From Leucaena leucocephala (taxonomy: Eukaryota; Streptophyta; Magnoliopsida; Fabales; Fabaceae), in contig CM073519.1 of NCBI GenBank assembly GCA_037074615.1, positions 31,331,001 to 31,395,000 of the forward strand: DNA of 64,000 nt, read 5' to 3'. The notes beneath the pieces are model-generated. The model was not told the origin of the DNA, searched no databases, and was given only the letters and a program-made list of their open reading frames with translations. A program made the translations under genes and the position numbers. Of this stretch, positions 1 to 12,038 are shown one piece after another. Numbering within the stretch: the first letter of the stretch is position 1; each line of letters opens with the position of its first letter.

Positions 1-826
1 GGGTGTATCGAGACTATAAATAATCCTCTTTATAATATATGACACATTTTTGGCCTATCCAGAATGACCAAAATGCCCTCCATCCATCACTGGTACAGTA
101 TGGGCATCCAGGGGCATTTTTGTAATTTTGCACCTTTTCTGGACACTGGCCCCTTCTACTGATGAACTGGTACCCTAGGTTTTAGACCCTCCTTAGTGTC
201 ATAATGGGCCTATATATGAGGTCATCTTATCTTATTCTATCTAGGGTCACATACCGATAAGTTCCATTATCGGATCACGGGTGTTATCAAACTCCCATCA
301 AAATTTATTATTATAAGAATAACTTTTTATACAGGACTTCTTCCGGGGTTCTGTCAGATTCATAACATCTGACACTATAGGGCATACTTTCCTGTAATTC
401 CCCCACTTATATCTGATATCCATGGAATCTGATAAAAATTCAGATAACTTTTAGACTATTAGATAATTTTCTGCTGTCTAGAGCCCTAATAAAATTTCTA
501 TATCGTGCCAAATTAACCAGCATATCTTCCTCTATTTACTGATGGAATGTGGGACTGAAAAACTTGGCAGTTATAACCCTTTTCGGGCTGATCTTTCTAT
601 AATTACAATTTTGCTCTTGAACTTTTTACTTAATTACATTTAAGTCCCTTAACTTTTGAAAATTACCACTTTTGGCCCAACTTTTGTTTCTACTTTTCAT
701 TTTAGTCATTATCTTCCTTAAGGAATCATCTAACCTTTATTATTTTTTATGATCTTTGTCATAATCCTTTCCAAACCTCTTTCCACTATCAATACTATAT
801 GGATAGGGAAAAATTAGGATATAACA
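1..826 (-). mobile_element. Family-A LTR, partial, cut by the window edge
   Basis: Read on the plus strand, this matches the last 830 bases or so of the minus-oriented LTRs ending at 51557 and 59595. It ends GGATATAACA where those end GGATATGACA. In element sense it is therefore the start of U3 of a minus-oriented copy. It has the ~30-bp phrases with the core TCCCTTAACTTTTGAAAATTACC near 641-680 that recur in every family-A U3. No coding frame. Whether it is a solo LTR or part of a full element cannot be seen. Confidence 0.85.
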
Positions 827-1042
827 TATAGCAAGAAAGTAAGTAATAGAATGAACTAGACTTCAACTCTGATTAAGTGGATTCAGAACAGAAGAATGAT
901 CATAGTAAAGATATAAAGAATTGTGGATATGAAAAGTACTCTTCTAAGATGTCAAGATAAAAGATAAGAGATAGATACCCCAATCCATGATTGAGGTGTT
1001 GAGTAAATTTTAAGGACGAAATTTATTTTAAGGGGGTAGAAA
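827..1042 (+). mobile_element. 3' end of a family-A internal domain with polypurine tract
   Basis: These 216 bases are the reverse complement, with mismatches, of 51558-51770, the part of LARD-1 next to its 3' LTR. They end in AGGGGGTAGAA (1031-1041), a polypurine tract directly before the LTR at 1043. The LTR that follows is therefore a 3' LTR in plus orientation. The rest of this element's internal domain is missing, because the opposite-strand LTR (1-826) abuts it. No coding potential. Confidence 0.8.
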
Positions 1043-4000
1043 TGTCATATCCTAATTTTTCCTGATCTGTATATTACTTATAGAGGAAAGAGGTTTGGAA
1101 AGGATTATGACGATGATCAGAAGAAATAATAGAGGTTAAATGAGTCTTGAAGGAAGAAAGTGACCTAAACAAAAATTAGAAAAGTTTAAAGGCCAAAAGT
1201 TAAAGTAGAAATAAAAGTTGGGCCAAAAGTGATAATTTTCAAAAGTTAAGGGACTTAAATGTAATTAAGTAAAAAGTTCAAGGGTATAATTGTAATTATA
1301 GAAAGGTCAGCCTTAAAAGGGTTAGAACTGCCTGGAAGTATTTTAGTCCGATATTCCATCAGTAAATAGAGGAAGATACGCTAGTCAATCTAGAATGATA
1401 CAGAAAATTTATTAGGGATCCAGACAACATGTATTTATCTAATAGTCTGAAAGTTATCTAAAATTTTATCAGATTTCATGGACTTCATATATAAGTGGGG
1501 GAATTATAGGAAAATATGCCCTATAGTGTCAGATGTCCTAGATCTGATAGAACCCTAGAAGAAGTTCTGTATAAAAAGTTATTCACATATTAGTGAATTT
1601 TGACGGGAGTTTGAAAACACTCATGATCTGATAGTGGAACTTATATGTAAATAAGCTTGGATAGAATGAGATCAGATGACCTTATATATACGCCCATAAT
1701 GATGCCCCTAGATGCCCATATTGTACCAAAGATGGATGGAGGGTATTTTGGTCATCTGGGACAGGCTAAAAATGTGGGATATAGCCTAAGTATGATTATT
1801 TAGATCTAGTATAGGCCCTGAGGTAGTACAAAGAATGGTGAAAAGACGATTTTACCCTTAGGGTCAATATAGTGCAAGAAAGGACACCAAGGGTATTTTG
1901 GTCATTTCCCAGGGATAGATGGTAGATAAATACTTAGCATAACAATATCAATGGTATGAGAAGCCTAGACATTGATTTCCAAGACATAATACATATCCTG
2001 GTATATTATAAAAATTAGGAACAGAAAATAGTCTGATTTTTGGTGAAACTGCCCCGATCAGTACCGGCTTGGACTAGAATTTTTCCAGAGGCTTCCTACC
2101 ATGAGAATTTCGTCACATGTCTCATGAGGTGTCCCTTGAGTTGTCCCTTTTGATGTTATGGATGATGTCATAATTATTATTTTTGAAAAAGTTAAATCCA
2201 ATATTAAATGCGGGCCTTTAGATCAAATAGTGCACAAAGTAATCTTGGCAATTGATTTTCCATAAATTTTTCTATAAATACCCCCTAAAATATGGTCCAA
2301 ACCATGAGCTTGTGATACCTTGGGGAAACTCTTGCAAAATGGAAACTCAAGCCAAGACAAAGAAGATTCAAGGATCCATAGTTCAAGTAAGCCAGCGATT
2401 AAAGGTAAGCAATCTATCTTAGCTTATTTTCTTTTGATTTGGGAGCTTGAACTTAGGGTTTTCATGGGAGAAAAGTCAAGTTTTCTCTAAGGTGTTGTGC
2501 TGCCCAAAAACCTTAGATGAAAGGAAAAAAGAAGAAATTAAAGTTAGAGGCATATGATTGAAGCTTAAACAAGCTAGTTAAGTGGTTGGTTGTTGAATCA
2601 AGTTGATATTCTTGACTTTTCTATGGCTGAACTTATTTGGAATGTACTGTTCATGAGGGAAGGAAATGGAATTTCAATGATTTAATGCTTCCATTGAATT
2701 TATATGATGTTTTTTTGTAGGGTTGGAAAGGTTTTGAACCTTAGAAGCATTGATATTCCAAGATTGTAGTTTTTGAAATTCTTCACAGTTACTGTTCACT
2801 CGCATGAACAGTATTGGAATTTCATGATTTTGATGCTTCCAATGGTTTTAAAATGAAAAGTTGTGTGGGGTAAAGTGGAGAAACAAGTATCGAAAGCATT
2901 AGAATCAATATTATAATTTTTGAAAGAATTGTATGCATATGTTCAGTTCTGTACAACAGGCCATGAAGGAGCTGGAATTTCATTATTCTAAGCTCATAGA
3001 TGGATTCAAGAGATGAAATTGTGTAGGTTAAAGTCAAGACATCAATTGATTCAAAGGCCAAGTCCATTAGTTAAGATTAAGGAAAATATGTGAGCTTAAT
3101 GTTCAAGAGGAAGTTATGTTAGTTAAAGTGAGTTTAATGCTCAAGGAAATTAGATGATGATGGATGAATGGTTATGTGATGTTAGGGATTGATTTATATT
3201 CTCCAAAAGAGGCAGCCACATATCCAAGAGAAGTGAGAAGAAAGAAGCAAGATAAAGTGAAAGAAATCAAGTATATGAGGTAGTAAACTTATCCTAAACT
3301 TGTATGCATTGAATGTTATGCTTGATGTGCTATGGCTTTGTTGAATTGTGTTGCATATGTGCTTATGTATAAAGATCTGTTCCTATTATTGCTTTGGCCA
3401 ATTGTATTTTCTATGTTACATGGAAGCATACACATTACACATTGTTAACACTTTCACAAGCAAGCACAAGTATCTACATTAATGTATGCATTGTTTAGTA
3501 ATGTTTGCTATTGAGATTTCCCCCAAAATCTCATTCCATTTCCTGAAACCCAATTCCATAAGTCTGTGAATAATGAAAGAGGATGATGAAGCATGAAGAA
3601 AAGATAGGGATTGGATGGTATATATGTTATGTAAATGTGTAACGTTGCTGTATGACCAATGTAAGTATTGATGGTCATGATGTAAAGAAAAATAGTAAAT
3701 GATAGAATAAATGTATGAAAGTTTATAGTCATTTAGATGACATGCCAAGCTTAGTTTTGACACCAAGAATGCTTTATTTGGATGTCTGTACAACCAGAAC
3801 TGATTTTCCAAAGTAAGGGACCAGAATCTGTTTCCAGGATTTTTGACCAAATGAACAGTAAACTTTGGCGAACAAACTGTACTAATTGACGAGTCATTTG
3901 GTCTGGAAATGATTTTTTCCTTAAAATTCAAGATTTATCTTCACATAGCTCTTTTAACCACTTCATTTCGATTTGTTTAGAATTAATTATGATTTTTTGA

Positions 4001-4148
4001 AGTTTGTTGTGTAATCTAGATTACCATTGGAACAGTAACCCAAGAAAGAATAAAATTCCAGATTTGGCTAATGGACTTCTAAGGTCTTGTAAGTAATTCC
4101 AAATGCTACTGAATGGTTCCTAAGATGTATAAAAGTAAGGATGTTACA
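1043..4148 (+). mobile_element. Family-A LTR, plus orientation (3' LTR)
   Basis: Starts TGTCATATCC right after a polypurine tract and ends GGATGTTACA, so both ends are intact TG...CA. Length 3106 bp against 3390-3392 bp for the LARD-1 LTRs. It has U3 minisatellite-like phrases near 1140-1300, a TATA box at 2272, and a 3' part shared with all other family-A copies. Short frames on the minus strand (for example 2822-3067) recur in other copies but I do not regard them as genes. Confidence 0.88.
2271..2280 (+). promoter_or_regulatory. Family-A LTR TATA box
   Basis: TCTATAAATA lies in a block conserved in all family-A LTRs: 6182-6190, 40660-40668, 50220-50228 and 58258-58266 on the minus strand, and 47870-47879 and 19348-19355 on the plus strand. 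In each copy it is followed about 50-60 bp later by the conserved CTTGGGGAAACTCTTGCAAA. This is the likely RNA polymerase II promoter and U3/R boundary. Inference from position and conservation. Confidence 0.6.
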
Positions 4149-7100
4149 TGGAAGCATTACATTAACCCAAAAATTAAAATTTTAAAACTTACTTATTGGG
4201 TACTGTTCACTTGGTAATTTCCAGATTTATAGTTCAATTTAAAAATTCATAACTAACTATAGAAAAATCGTATGGAGGTGATCAAAATTTCTAATTGTAT
4301 CCCTTTCAAAGCTCTTTAAGGGAAAAAATATAAAACTAGACATTTGCCTTGCCAATTGATACAGTTAAATCATTACTTTTTACTGTTCATATGGCAAATT
4401 CTGGAAATTCTAGATTCTGTCTCTTAAATTTAGAAATTCATTTCTCTTGATATACGCATCCAAATGAGGTGTATTACCTATGAATTTAAAGATCTGGATG
4501 TTTACTAAATGCTCATAAACTTTTGTGGATTAATTCCTTCATGTTTTAGGTCAAACTGAAGACACAACAAAACTGCTCTAGGACCTACGTTTTTACCATT
4601 TCAGTTTTCTTTCTTTCACTGTTATTAATTGCTCCAGCATGCATAAGCCTTCTCTTTAGCCTTTCATGCATTCATATACATCATGGGGTTATGCCCTAAT
4701 TATTTTATACATTTTCTTTACATATAATGGATACTACATAACAATACATAAAAAGACACCTTACATGGCATTTACATTCATGGAACATGCATAGCATATG
4801 CTAGAATCTTAAATACTTCACTTTCCTTCTTCTATGCTTTAGCTCTTCTCGATGCGTACATTTTCCTTCATGCTTGACCTAAATTGGTTGGTTATGGAAG
4901 GGTGAGATTCTAGGCAACCTCAGTAGCAAACATTACCATTTAAATATGCAAGATGGATGCTAATGCAGATATGTCATTTCATTAAACTTTCTTTAATTAG
5001 TGACATGCCATCATGCTATCTACCTTTCCATAAAAGTACATAGCCATGGGAAACATGTTATTCATAACATATTCAACATGATTTATCATGTCACAACATC
5101 ATTCAATAATCATATACATGTCAACACTTAAGCATACCACATTAAGCATATAAAGAGGCAAGTCCACTACCTTGCACTTAAGCTTTTCTCTTGATCTTTT
5201 GTACTTGCTCCCTAGCCTTCCAACCATGAAACCTTTTAGTCAATCACTTCCAGCATCTTCTTGGATATTTCAAGGTCCTAAATACATTCATATTCATCAT
5301 ATAATTCATTATGACCATGAACTCCAACAATGTTCAAGACTATCCTTGATAAATTCTTAACTCTTTACTAACATAACTTTCTCTATTCTTCACTAATCAA
5401 CTTGGCCTTTTGAAATAATTGATGTCTTGAATTTACCCTACATAATTTTATCTTTTGAATCCATTTATGAGCTTAGAATCATGAAATTCCAGCTCCTATG
5501 CACTGTTCTATACAGAATTACATAACACCCTCTTTTCTTTCAAAAAATTTCATTTTAATTCTAATGCTTCCCATACTTGTTTCTCCACTTTATCCCACAT
5601 AACTTTTCATTTTAAAACCATTGGAAGTATCAGAATTATGAAATTTCAATCACTATTCATGCGAGTGAACAGTAATAGAGAAGGATTTCAAAAACTACAA
5701 TGTTGGAATTTCATGCTTCCAAGGTTCAAAACCTTTCCAATCCTACACAAAATCATCATATAAATCCAATGGAAGCATTAGATCATTGAAATTCCATTTC
5801 CTTCCATCATGAACAGTGAAAACCAAACTGGTTCAATCATGGCAAAGTCAAGAATATGAACTTGATTCAACAACCAATCATTGCACTAGCTTGTTTAAGC
5901 TTCAATCATATAATTCTAACTTTAATTTCTTCTCTCTCATTTCATCTTAGCATTTTTGGACAGCACAACACCTTATAGAAAACTCAACTTTCCCCCAAGA
6001 AAACCCTAAGTTCAAGCTCCCAAATCAAAGGAAAATAAGCTAGGATAGATTGCTTACCTTTAATCTCTAGCTTGCTTGAACTTTGGTACCTTGAATCTTC
6101 TCTGTCTTGGCTTGAGTTTTCATTTTACAAGAGTTTCCCCAAGGGTTAATGTTCCACGATTTTAAATCAGATTTGAGGGGGTATTTATAGAAAAATCTCA
6201 TGGAAAATCAATGGCCAATATTAGTTTGTACACTATTTGATCTAATGGCTCACATTTAATCTTGGATTTTCCTTTTTCAAAAGGAGATTTATGACATCAA
6301 CCATGACATCATTAAGGGACACTTCATAGGGCTAGGTGGAAAAATTCCAATAGGGGAAGATTCTAAAAAAATTCTAGTCCAATCCAGTACCGGTTCAGTC
6401 CGATTACACAAAAACCAAACTGTTTTATAAATATAATTTTTTTGGGATTTCATAATATGCTTTCTAACCTTAAATGCAATATCCAGATTCTTCCTACCAT
6501 TAACATTCTTGTACTAGGTCAGTACTTAATTACATATCACGTGGCAAATGATGGAAATGCCCTTGGTTTACTGTCTTGCACTATATTAACCCTAAGGACA
6601 TAATTGTCATGTCACACCTCTTTATACTGCATCAGGGTATGACTGGCTCTAACTAATCATCTTTATATTAGCTTGGACATTTTTAGCCTATCCAGAATGA
6701 CCAAAATGCCCTCCATCTATCAATGGTATAATCTGGTTATACAGGGGCATTTTCACAATTTCACACTTTTCATGGGTTACTTTGGACTATGGCCCACTTA
6801 ACTATCTCACCACCTTATTGGACCTCTTGGGATGCCATTTGAGCCTTAGTATTGGTCCATTACCTTTATGGCACAAATTCTAAGGAATTTATTTTGACCG
6901 TATTTATCAAGTATTCTATTTCACTGTAAAATCCCATAAGAATTCTACAGGATTCCTTTTCTGACTCTATCAATTTTATAAATTCTTATATTAATTATGG
7001 GAATTTACCATAAAGTTTTATCTGATTTTGAGGTCTACAAAATGCTGTAATAATTCTTTCTAACTTTAGGAATTCATATCAATTAATCGGCACCTCAAAT

Positions 7101-7466
7101 CAAAATTCTGTGTTGCGTTAAACTGATCAAAATAATTATGTCTATCTACTGGTAAAATTTGGGACTAATATGATTCTGGGCATTTTTTCACCTTTTCTGA
7201 TTCAACTTTCTCAATTATATTTTTGTCCATGAACTTTTGCTTAATTACATTTAGGTCACTAAACTTTTGATAATTACCACTTTTGGCCTAACTTTTGTTT
7301 CTACTCTCATTTTTGGCCTTCAACTTTTTCTAATTTTCATTTTAGTCCCTCTTTTCCTTCAAGACTCATTTAACCTTTATTATTTCTTCTGATCATTATC
7401 ATAATTCTTTCCAAACCTCTTCCCACTATCAGTATTATACATATAGAGAAAAAATAGGATATGACA
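4149..7466 (-). mobile_element. Divergent family-A LTR, minus orientation
   Basis: On the plus strand it aligns along its length with the minus-oriented LTRs at 48168-51557 and 56204-59595, and ends GGATATGACA at 7466. Landmarks in the same order: TTTCTCTTGATATACGCATC near 4440, TACCATTTCAG near 4600, the TATA block reversed at 6182, U3 phrases at 7230-7350. It is clearly more diverged than the other copies, so it is older or a different subfamily. The expected TGTAACATCC start is not recognisable next to 4148, so the left boundary is approximate. Confidence 0.75.
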
Positions 7467-7902
7467 AGTAGCAAAATATATTAAAAATACTGAGGATATC
7501 ATTAATTTCATTTGTGTTAAAAATATAGCTATCAAAACTATTTTAGGCTTGGAGACATCAATTTAAAGGAATTGGACTAAGTATTACACATGGGAAGACC
7601 CATTTGGGTATAAATAATCACTTTTTGTGTGTAAAATACATATTCTATTTTTATTATTGTACTTGTGCAAAAATTGGTAATTAGTTGACAAATTGACTTT
7701 TAGGTTCCCAAGTTACTTGAATTAAGTAATTGTTCTTTTATTTAAGTTAGTATTTACTATTTTGAGTATTTAGGTTACATTTAATACTTTTTAGGTCATA
7801 TTTGAAATTTATATCTTAAAATACATTGTGTGACTCAATTTGGAAGCAAATTGGATTGTTGATAAGTTGCATTTTTATAATTTGTTTCTTGAGAGTTGAT
7901 TT
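7467..7902 (+). mobile_element. Ty3/gypsy element, 5' LTR, left part
   Basis: Aligns with the 3' LTR at about 15320-15735; shared runs include TTTTAGGCTTGGAGA, CACATGGGAAGAC and GGTTCCCAAGTTACTTGAA. The homology starts right at 7467, after the end of the family-A LTR, so the original LTR start and the element's left flank have been lost or displaced. It is interrupted at 7902 by a LINE and resumes at 11048. Clear of the LINE, the LTR is about 600 bp, like its partner. Confidence 0.8.
7883..7902 (+). repeat. LINE target-site duplication, left copy
   Basis: A 20-bp run beginning TGTTTCTTGAG, repeated exactly at 11028-11047 on the other side of the LINE. The 3' LTR of the host Ty3 element has one uninterrupted, slightly mutated counterpart near 15726. 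Confidence 0.9.
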
Positions 7903-8034
7903 AACTGCGCTTATGCATGTAGCCGGTCCCAAGCCTGGGTAAATGAGGAGGGTTGTGTTAAGCCTTGACAGCTAACGTAAAACTTGTTGAATCTTATGAA
8001 CATGGACATACGAAGAAATTAAGCTAATATAAGG

Positions 8035-8920
8035 TTGTTGCCTGTAAGTAACGCGTTGTATGGCTCAAGTACAGTGAGAAGTGACCAAGGGCTGCTGCAT
8101 CGTTGCCCAGATGTAGTGTTAAATGAGCAAGGGCTACCACTCTCTTATGGATGGAGGCAGATAAAAAAGCTAGTTCAGGAGAGAAAAATCAGGTTTGGTA
8201 CTTGGAATATTGGAACTATGATCGGAAAAGCGTGGGAGGTGGTGGGTTAAATGGTAAAGCAAAAGATTAACATCTTGTGCCTTCAGGAAACTAAATGGGT
8301 TGGAGAAAAATCTCAGGAAATCAATGAGTTCAAATTATTGTATACAGGTAAAATAGGTATGAGGAATGGTGTTGGTATCATTATGGATAAAGAGTGGAAG
8401 AAGAATATGGAGGATGTTAAAAGGATTGATGACAGAATTATATCTTTAAGAATAATTGTTGGTAGGGATACATTCAATATTATTAGTGCTTATGCACCTC
8501 AAGTGGGAATAGAAGCACATCTTAAGGAAAATTTTTGGGAAGATTTGGAGGGGCTAATTTAGAGTATACCACTTACTAAAAAGATTTTTATTGGTGGGGG
8601 CCTTAATGGTCATGTTAGTAAGGAAGCAGGGCAATATGCAGGGACTCATGATGGTTTTGGTTTTGGAGAAATTAATAATGAAGGGCAATCTATCCTTAAG
8701 TTTTCTTTAGCTTATAACCTTAAGATTATCAACACGTGCTTTAAGAAGCGGGATGAGCACTTGATCACATACAAGAGTGGGGGCCACAGGTCATAGATTG
8801 ATTTCTTTTTGGTAAGTAGTCATGACAAAAGGCTTTGTACAAATTATAAAGTGATTCCAGGGGACGGAGTGACAACCTAGCATAGGTTAATGGTTCTTGA
8901 CGTGCATATTAAGTGTAGGA
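8035..8920 (+). pseudogene. LINE endonuclease domain, broken
   Basis: In one frame with internal stops at 8248-8250, 8560-8562 and later. Visible endonuclease motifs: GTWNIGTM (family: start of the EEP nuclease fold), LCLQETKW containing the Glu that binds metal, and further on SAYAPQ. At 8590-8640 GGLNGHV stands where the family has a GDxN motif, so the Asp is lost. The frame ends in GDGVTT followed by a stop and His, near the position of the conserved SDH motif. Known role of the family: nicking of target DNA to prime reverse transcription. This copy cannot make the protein. Confidence 0.85.
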
Positions 8921-8927
8921 AGGAAAA

Positions 8928-9430
8928 GTGGTGACAGGTTTTAAACACAAGAGTCAAGTGGTGGCAGCTAAAGGGGAAAAGAGAGAAACATTTAAAAGAA
9001 CTATGTTAAATGAAAGGATTTGGGAGGCGCAGGAAAATGCTAATATCATGTGGAAGGAAATGGCTGAGAAGGTCCGAGCGACTGCTAAAGTAATTTTGGG
9101 AGAATCTAAAGGTTTTGGTCAACGAGATAAAGAGACTTGATGGTGGAATAAGGACGTACAAGTAAAAGTTAAGTCCAAGAGAAACTTTTTCAAAGCTATA
9201 CACTTATGTAATAATACCAAAAATTGGGAAAGGAAACTAAGAAAGTGGTGAGTTCAGTTCATTTTAAGGCGTTTGAGGAATTTTATAAGGAGTTAAAGAT
9301 AAAGTCAGGAGAACAAAAGATTTATAAGATTGCAAGAGACAGGGAAATGAAATCGAGGGATTTGGATCAAGTACGATGTATTAAGGATGAAGAAGACAAT
9401 GTTTTGGTTGCAGATAGTGATATTAAAGAA
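8928..9430 (+). pseudogene. LINE linker between endonuclease and RT, frameshifted
   Basis: After a frameshift near 8920 a second frame (8928-9140) gives a charged, helical linker with stops; another shift near 9220 leads to 9224-9436, again rich in Lys and Glu (KIARDREMKSRDL). In intact RTE elements this stretch joins endonuclease and reverse transcriptase without a break. No catalytic motif expected or seen. Confidence 0.75.
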
Positions 9431-9454
9431 CGGTAGGAGACCTATGTTTACAAA

Positions 9455-10997
9455 TTGTTTAATGACGAGGGAGGAGGGTCGAGTTATGAGCTAGAGGATT
9501 TAATAGGAGAAGTTGAACCAAATTTGGCATTTTACCGTAGGATCTGTGTTAGTGAGGTTAAAGAGGCATTTAAGAAAATGGAAAATGGTAAAGCTGTTGG
9601 ACCTGATGGTATTCCTATTGAAGTTTGGAAGTGTATAGGTGAAATGGGGGTGGTGTGGCTTGCTAAACTTTTTAATGTGATCTTAAGTTCTAAGAAAATG
9701 CCGAATGAATGGCGAAAAAGTACTTTAGTTCCTATTTACAAAAATAAAGGGGATATTCAAAATTGTGTAAACTACAGGGGATAAAGCTTATGAGTCACAC
9801 TATGAAGTTATGGGAAAAGGTAATTGAACACAGGTTGAGATTAGAGACTGATATTACTGAGAATCAGTGTGGTTTCATGCCAAGTAGGTCTATAATAGAG
9901 GCGATTTATTTATTAAGGGGGTTAATGGAAAGGCATCGAACTAAAAGAAGAGACTTGCATATGGTCTTCATTGACTTAGAAAATGCATATGATCGAGTGC
10001 CAAGAGAGGTGCTTTGGAAAGCTTTAGAAAAGAAAGGTGTACGCATGGCATATATCAAGGCAATAAAATATATGTATGAGGGGGTAACAACTACTGTAAG
10101 AATGGCTGGGGGCGAAACAAAGGATTTTCCCATAAGGATTGGTCTACATCAGGGATTAGCCTTGAGTCCTTATTTATTTAATCTAGTAGTGGATGTTCTA
10201 ACTAAGCCTATTCAAGAAGAAATCCCTAAGTGCATGCTTTTTGTGGACGATATAGTTCTTGTGGCGGAGTCAAGAGAAGAGATTAATTTTAAACTTGAGT
10301 TATGGAGAAGTACTTTAGAGTTGAAGGGTTTTCATCTGAGTAGAAGTAAGATTGAATATATGCATTGTAATTTTGATAAGAGGCAAGTTAGAAGTAACTT
10401 GAAGGTCAAATTGGGAAATCAAGTTATTCCATAAATAGATAAGTTCAAATATTTGGGATCAATGATACAGAAGGACAGTGAAATTTTGGAGGATGTTAAT
10501 CATAGAATTCAAACTGGGTGGTTTAAAGTGGTTATATGTGATCAAAAAATACCAGATAAAGTAAAAGGAAAGTTTTATCGTACTGCTATAAGACCGGCGA
10601 TGCTTTATGGAAGTGAATACTGGGCTTTAAAATGACAGCAAGAGCATAAAGTTGGGGTAGCTGAGATGAGGATATTGAGATGGATGTGTTGGCATACAAT
10701 AAAAGATAAGATTCATAATGAACATATACGGGAAAGAGTTGGAGTGGCACCTATGGAAGAGAAATGGTAGAGAACCATCTTAGGTGGTTTGGACATGTAC
10801 AAAGAAGGCCAAGGGATGCGCCGGTGAAGAGGGTGGATCAAATAGTATGGACACTGGTTAAAAGGAGTAGAGGAAGGCCAAAGAGAACGCTTAAAGAGGT
10901 CATTGAACGGGATCTCCTGGTCAATAACTTACCTAAGGACTTAGTTTTTGATGGAGCACAATGGCTTTGTATAATCCATGTAGCCGACCCTATTTAA
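9455..10997 (+). pseudogene. LINE reverse transcriptase, broken
   Basis: Frame 9455-9784 holds the RT N-terminal blocks (GKAVGPDGIPIEVWK, then VPIYKNKGDIQNCVNYRG). A +1/-1 shift near 9765 leads to 9763-10434 with the fingers and palm: FIDLENAYDRVPR, GLHQGLALSPYLF and the catalytic box LFVDDIVLVAE at 10237-10269. Both Asp of the FxDD box are present, with Val where Ala is usual. The thumb and C-terminal part follow, with stops at 10432 and 10633 and a shift before 10764. Family role: target-primed reverse transcription. Not functional as it stands. Confidence 0.9.
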
Positions 10998-11008
10998 TGG
11001 GATAAGGC

Positions 11009-11027
11009 TTGTTGTTGTTGTTGTTGT
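11009..11027 (+). repeat. (TTG)n tail of the LINE
   Basis: GCTTGTTGTTGTTG-type run between the LINE body and the target duplication. Plant RTE LINEs end in short TTG repeats rather than poly(A). Confidence 0.9.
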
Positions 11028-11047
11028 TGTTTCTTGAGAGTTGATTT
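11028..11047 (+). repeat. LINE target-site duplication, right copy
   Basis: Exact copy of 7883-7902. The Ty3 LTR resumes without loss after it. Confidence 0.9.
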
Positions 11048-11239
11048 TCTCTAGGGTTCTTCGTAGAACTAACAGACTTATCAAGGGTTGATTAACCTTG
11101 TGGCGTCTTCCAATACTTCAAGTCCTTGTTCTTCTTGTTCAAGGGTTCAAGGGAATCACCAGACCTCTTTTTAACGTTCTTAGGGTGAGTATAATTAGAT
11201 TGGTTATGGGTTCGTGGGATTTTCACTTGTGGGTTCGCA
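11048..11239 (+). mobile_element. Ty3/gypsy element, 5' LTR, right part
   Basis: Continues the LTR from 7902; matches 15745-15919 (TCTAGGGTTCTTCGTAGAACTAA here, TCTATATGGTTCTTCACAGAACTAA there). It ends GGGTTCGCA (3' LTR: GGGTTCACA), a plausible ...CA terminus five bases before the PBS. Confidence 0.85.
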
Positions 11240-11244
11240 TCATC

Positions 11245-11257
11245 TTGGTATCAGAAC
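11245..11257 (+). other. Primer binding site of the Ty3 element (tRNA-iMet type)
   Basis: TTGGTATCAGAAC, complementary apart from one late mismatch to the 3' end of plant initiator Met-tRNA, five bases after the LTR end. This fixes the plus orientation of the element. Confidence 0.8.
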
Positions 11258-12038
11258 TTTGGATCTAAACTCAAGTCATATCTTTGTTTTCTTTGTTTCC
11301 ATTTTCATTCATTGTTTTATGCCTTTTCTTGTGTCTATTCATCTTCTTCGTTTATGTTCATCACTGAAATCTTCTTCCTTGTTGTACATGTTTTCCTTTA
11401 TGTTTTCTAACATTTAGTAGGTCATTTTCATAGTTCAAAATCTCTTCTTTTTGTTCATTTTGGAATCACTTCAATCTGAGTTTTCTACAGAGTTATAGCC
11501 ATTTTAAAAATAACGTGTTTTCTATAATTTTTGGGTTCATATTGCATATTTGAATTTATGGGTTTAGATTGCTCATTTTCTTCTATTTGTTATATTTTAT
11601 AATTTTTTTATATTTTAATGGAAAAAATAGTATAAAAGTAAAAAAAGGAGTACTAAAAAAATTCCAAAAGAAAAACAAGAGAAAAGAGTTATGCTAGAAG
11701 TATGTTATGAGCAAGTCTATCTTTATATCTAGAATTAGTTTTTCACATTTGTAATCTTTGTGTCTAATTGAACTCTTGATTTTGCAAGTCCAATCTTAAC
11801 ATCCATCTTTGTCATTCTTAAAATTCTAAGTGTTTGTTGATTCTACAAATTGTAATTGCTTTGATTAACTTGCTTAGTTCTTTAAAGAGCCTCAAGAGGA
11901 ATTTTGAGTGGAAAAAGGCAAGAGTGATATACATCAACTTAAAAGTTAAGTTTGACTAAAATAAGAGTGTTGAATGACTTTCTTGAGGGAAACATGTGAG
12001 GAAATTTGTGAGGAACTTTATTTCATTAACATATTGTT
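11258..12038 (+). other. Ty3 element leader, no gene
   Basis: AT-rich stretch between PBS and the first gag-like codons, with T-rich runs at 11280-11450 and A-rich runs near 11620-11700. I see no coding motif in any frame; consistent with the untranslated leader of an old element. Confidence 0.6.

Larger units (their letters stand above)
7903..11027 (+). mobile_element. RTE-type LINE, nearly full length, inactive
   Basis: A 3.1-kb non-LTR retrotransposon bounded by exact 20-bp target duplications and ending in a (TTG)n tail. It encodes an apurinic-like endonuclease followed by reverse transcriptase, in the order and size of plant RTE-clade LINEs. The last stretch before the tail (TGTAGCCGACCC near 10979) echoes the first (TGTAGCCGGTCCC near 7918). 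Many stops and at least three frameshifts make it non-autonomous. It sits inside the 5' LTR of the Ty3 element and so is younger than that element. Confidence 0.93.
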
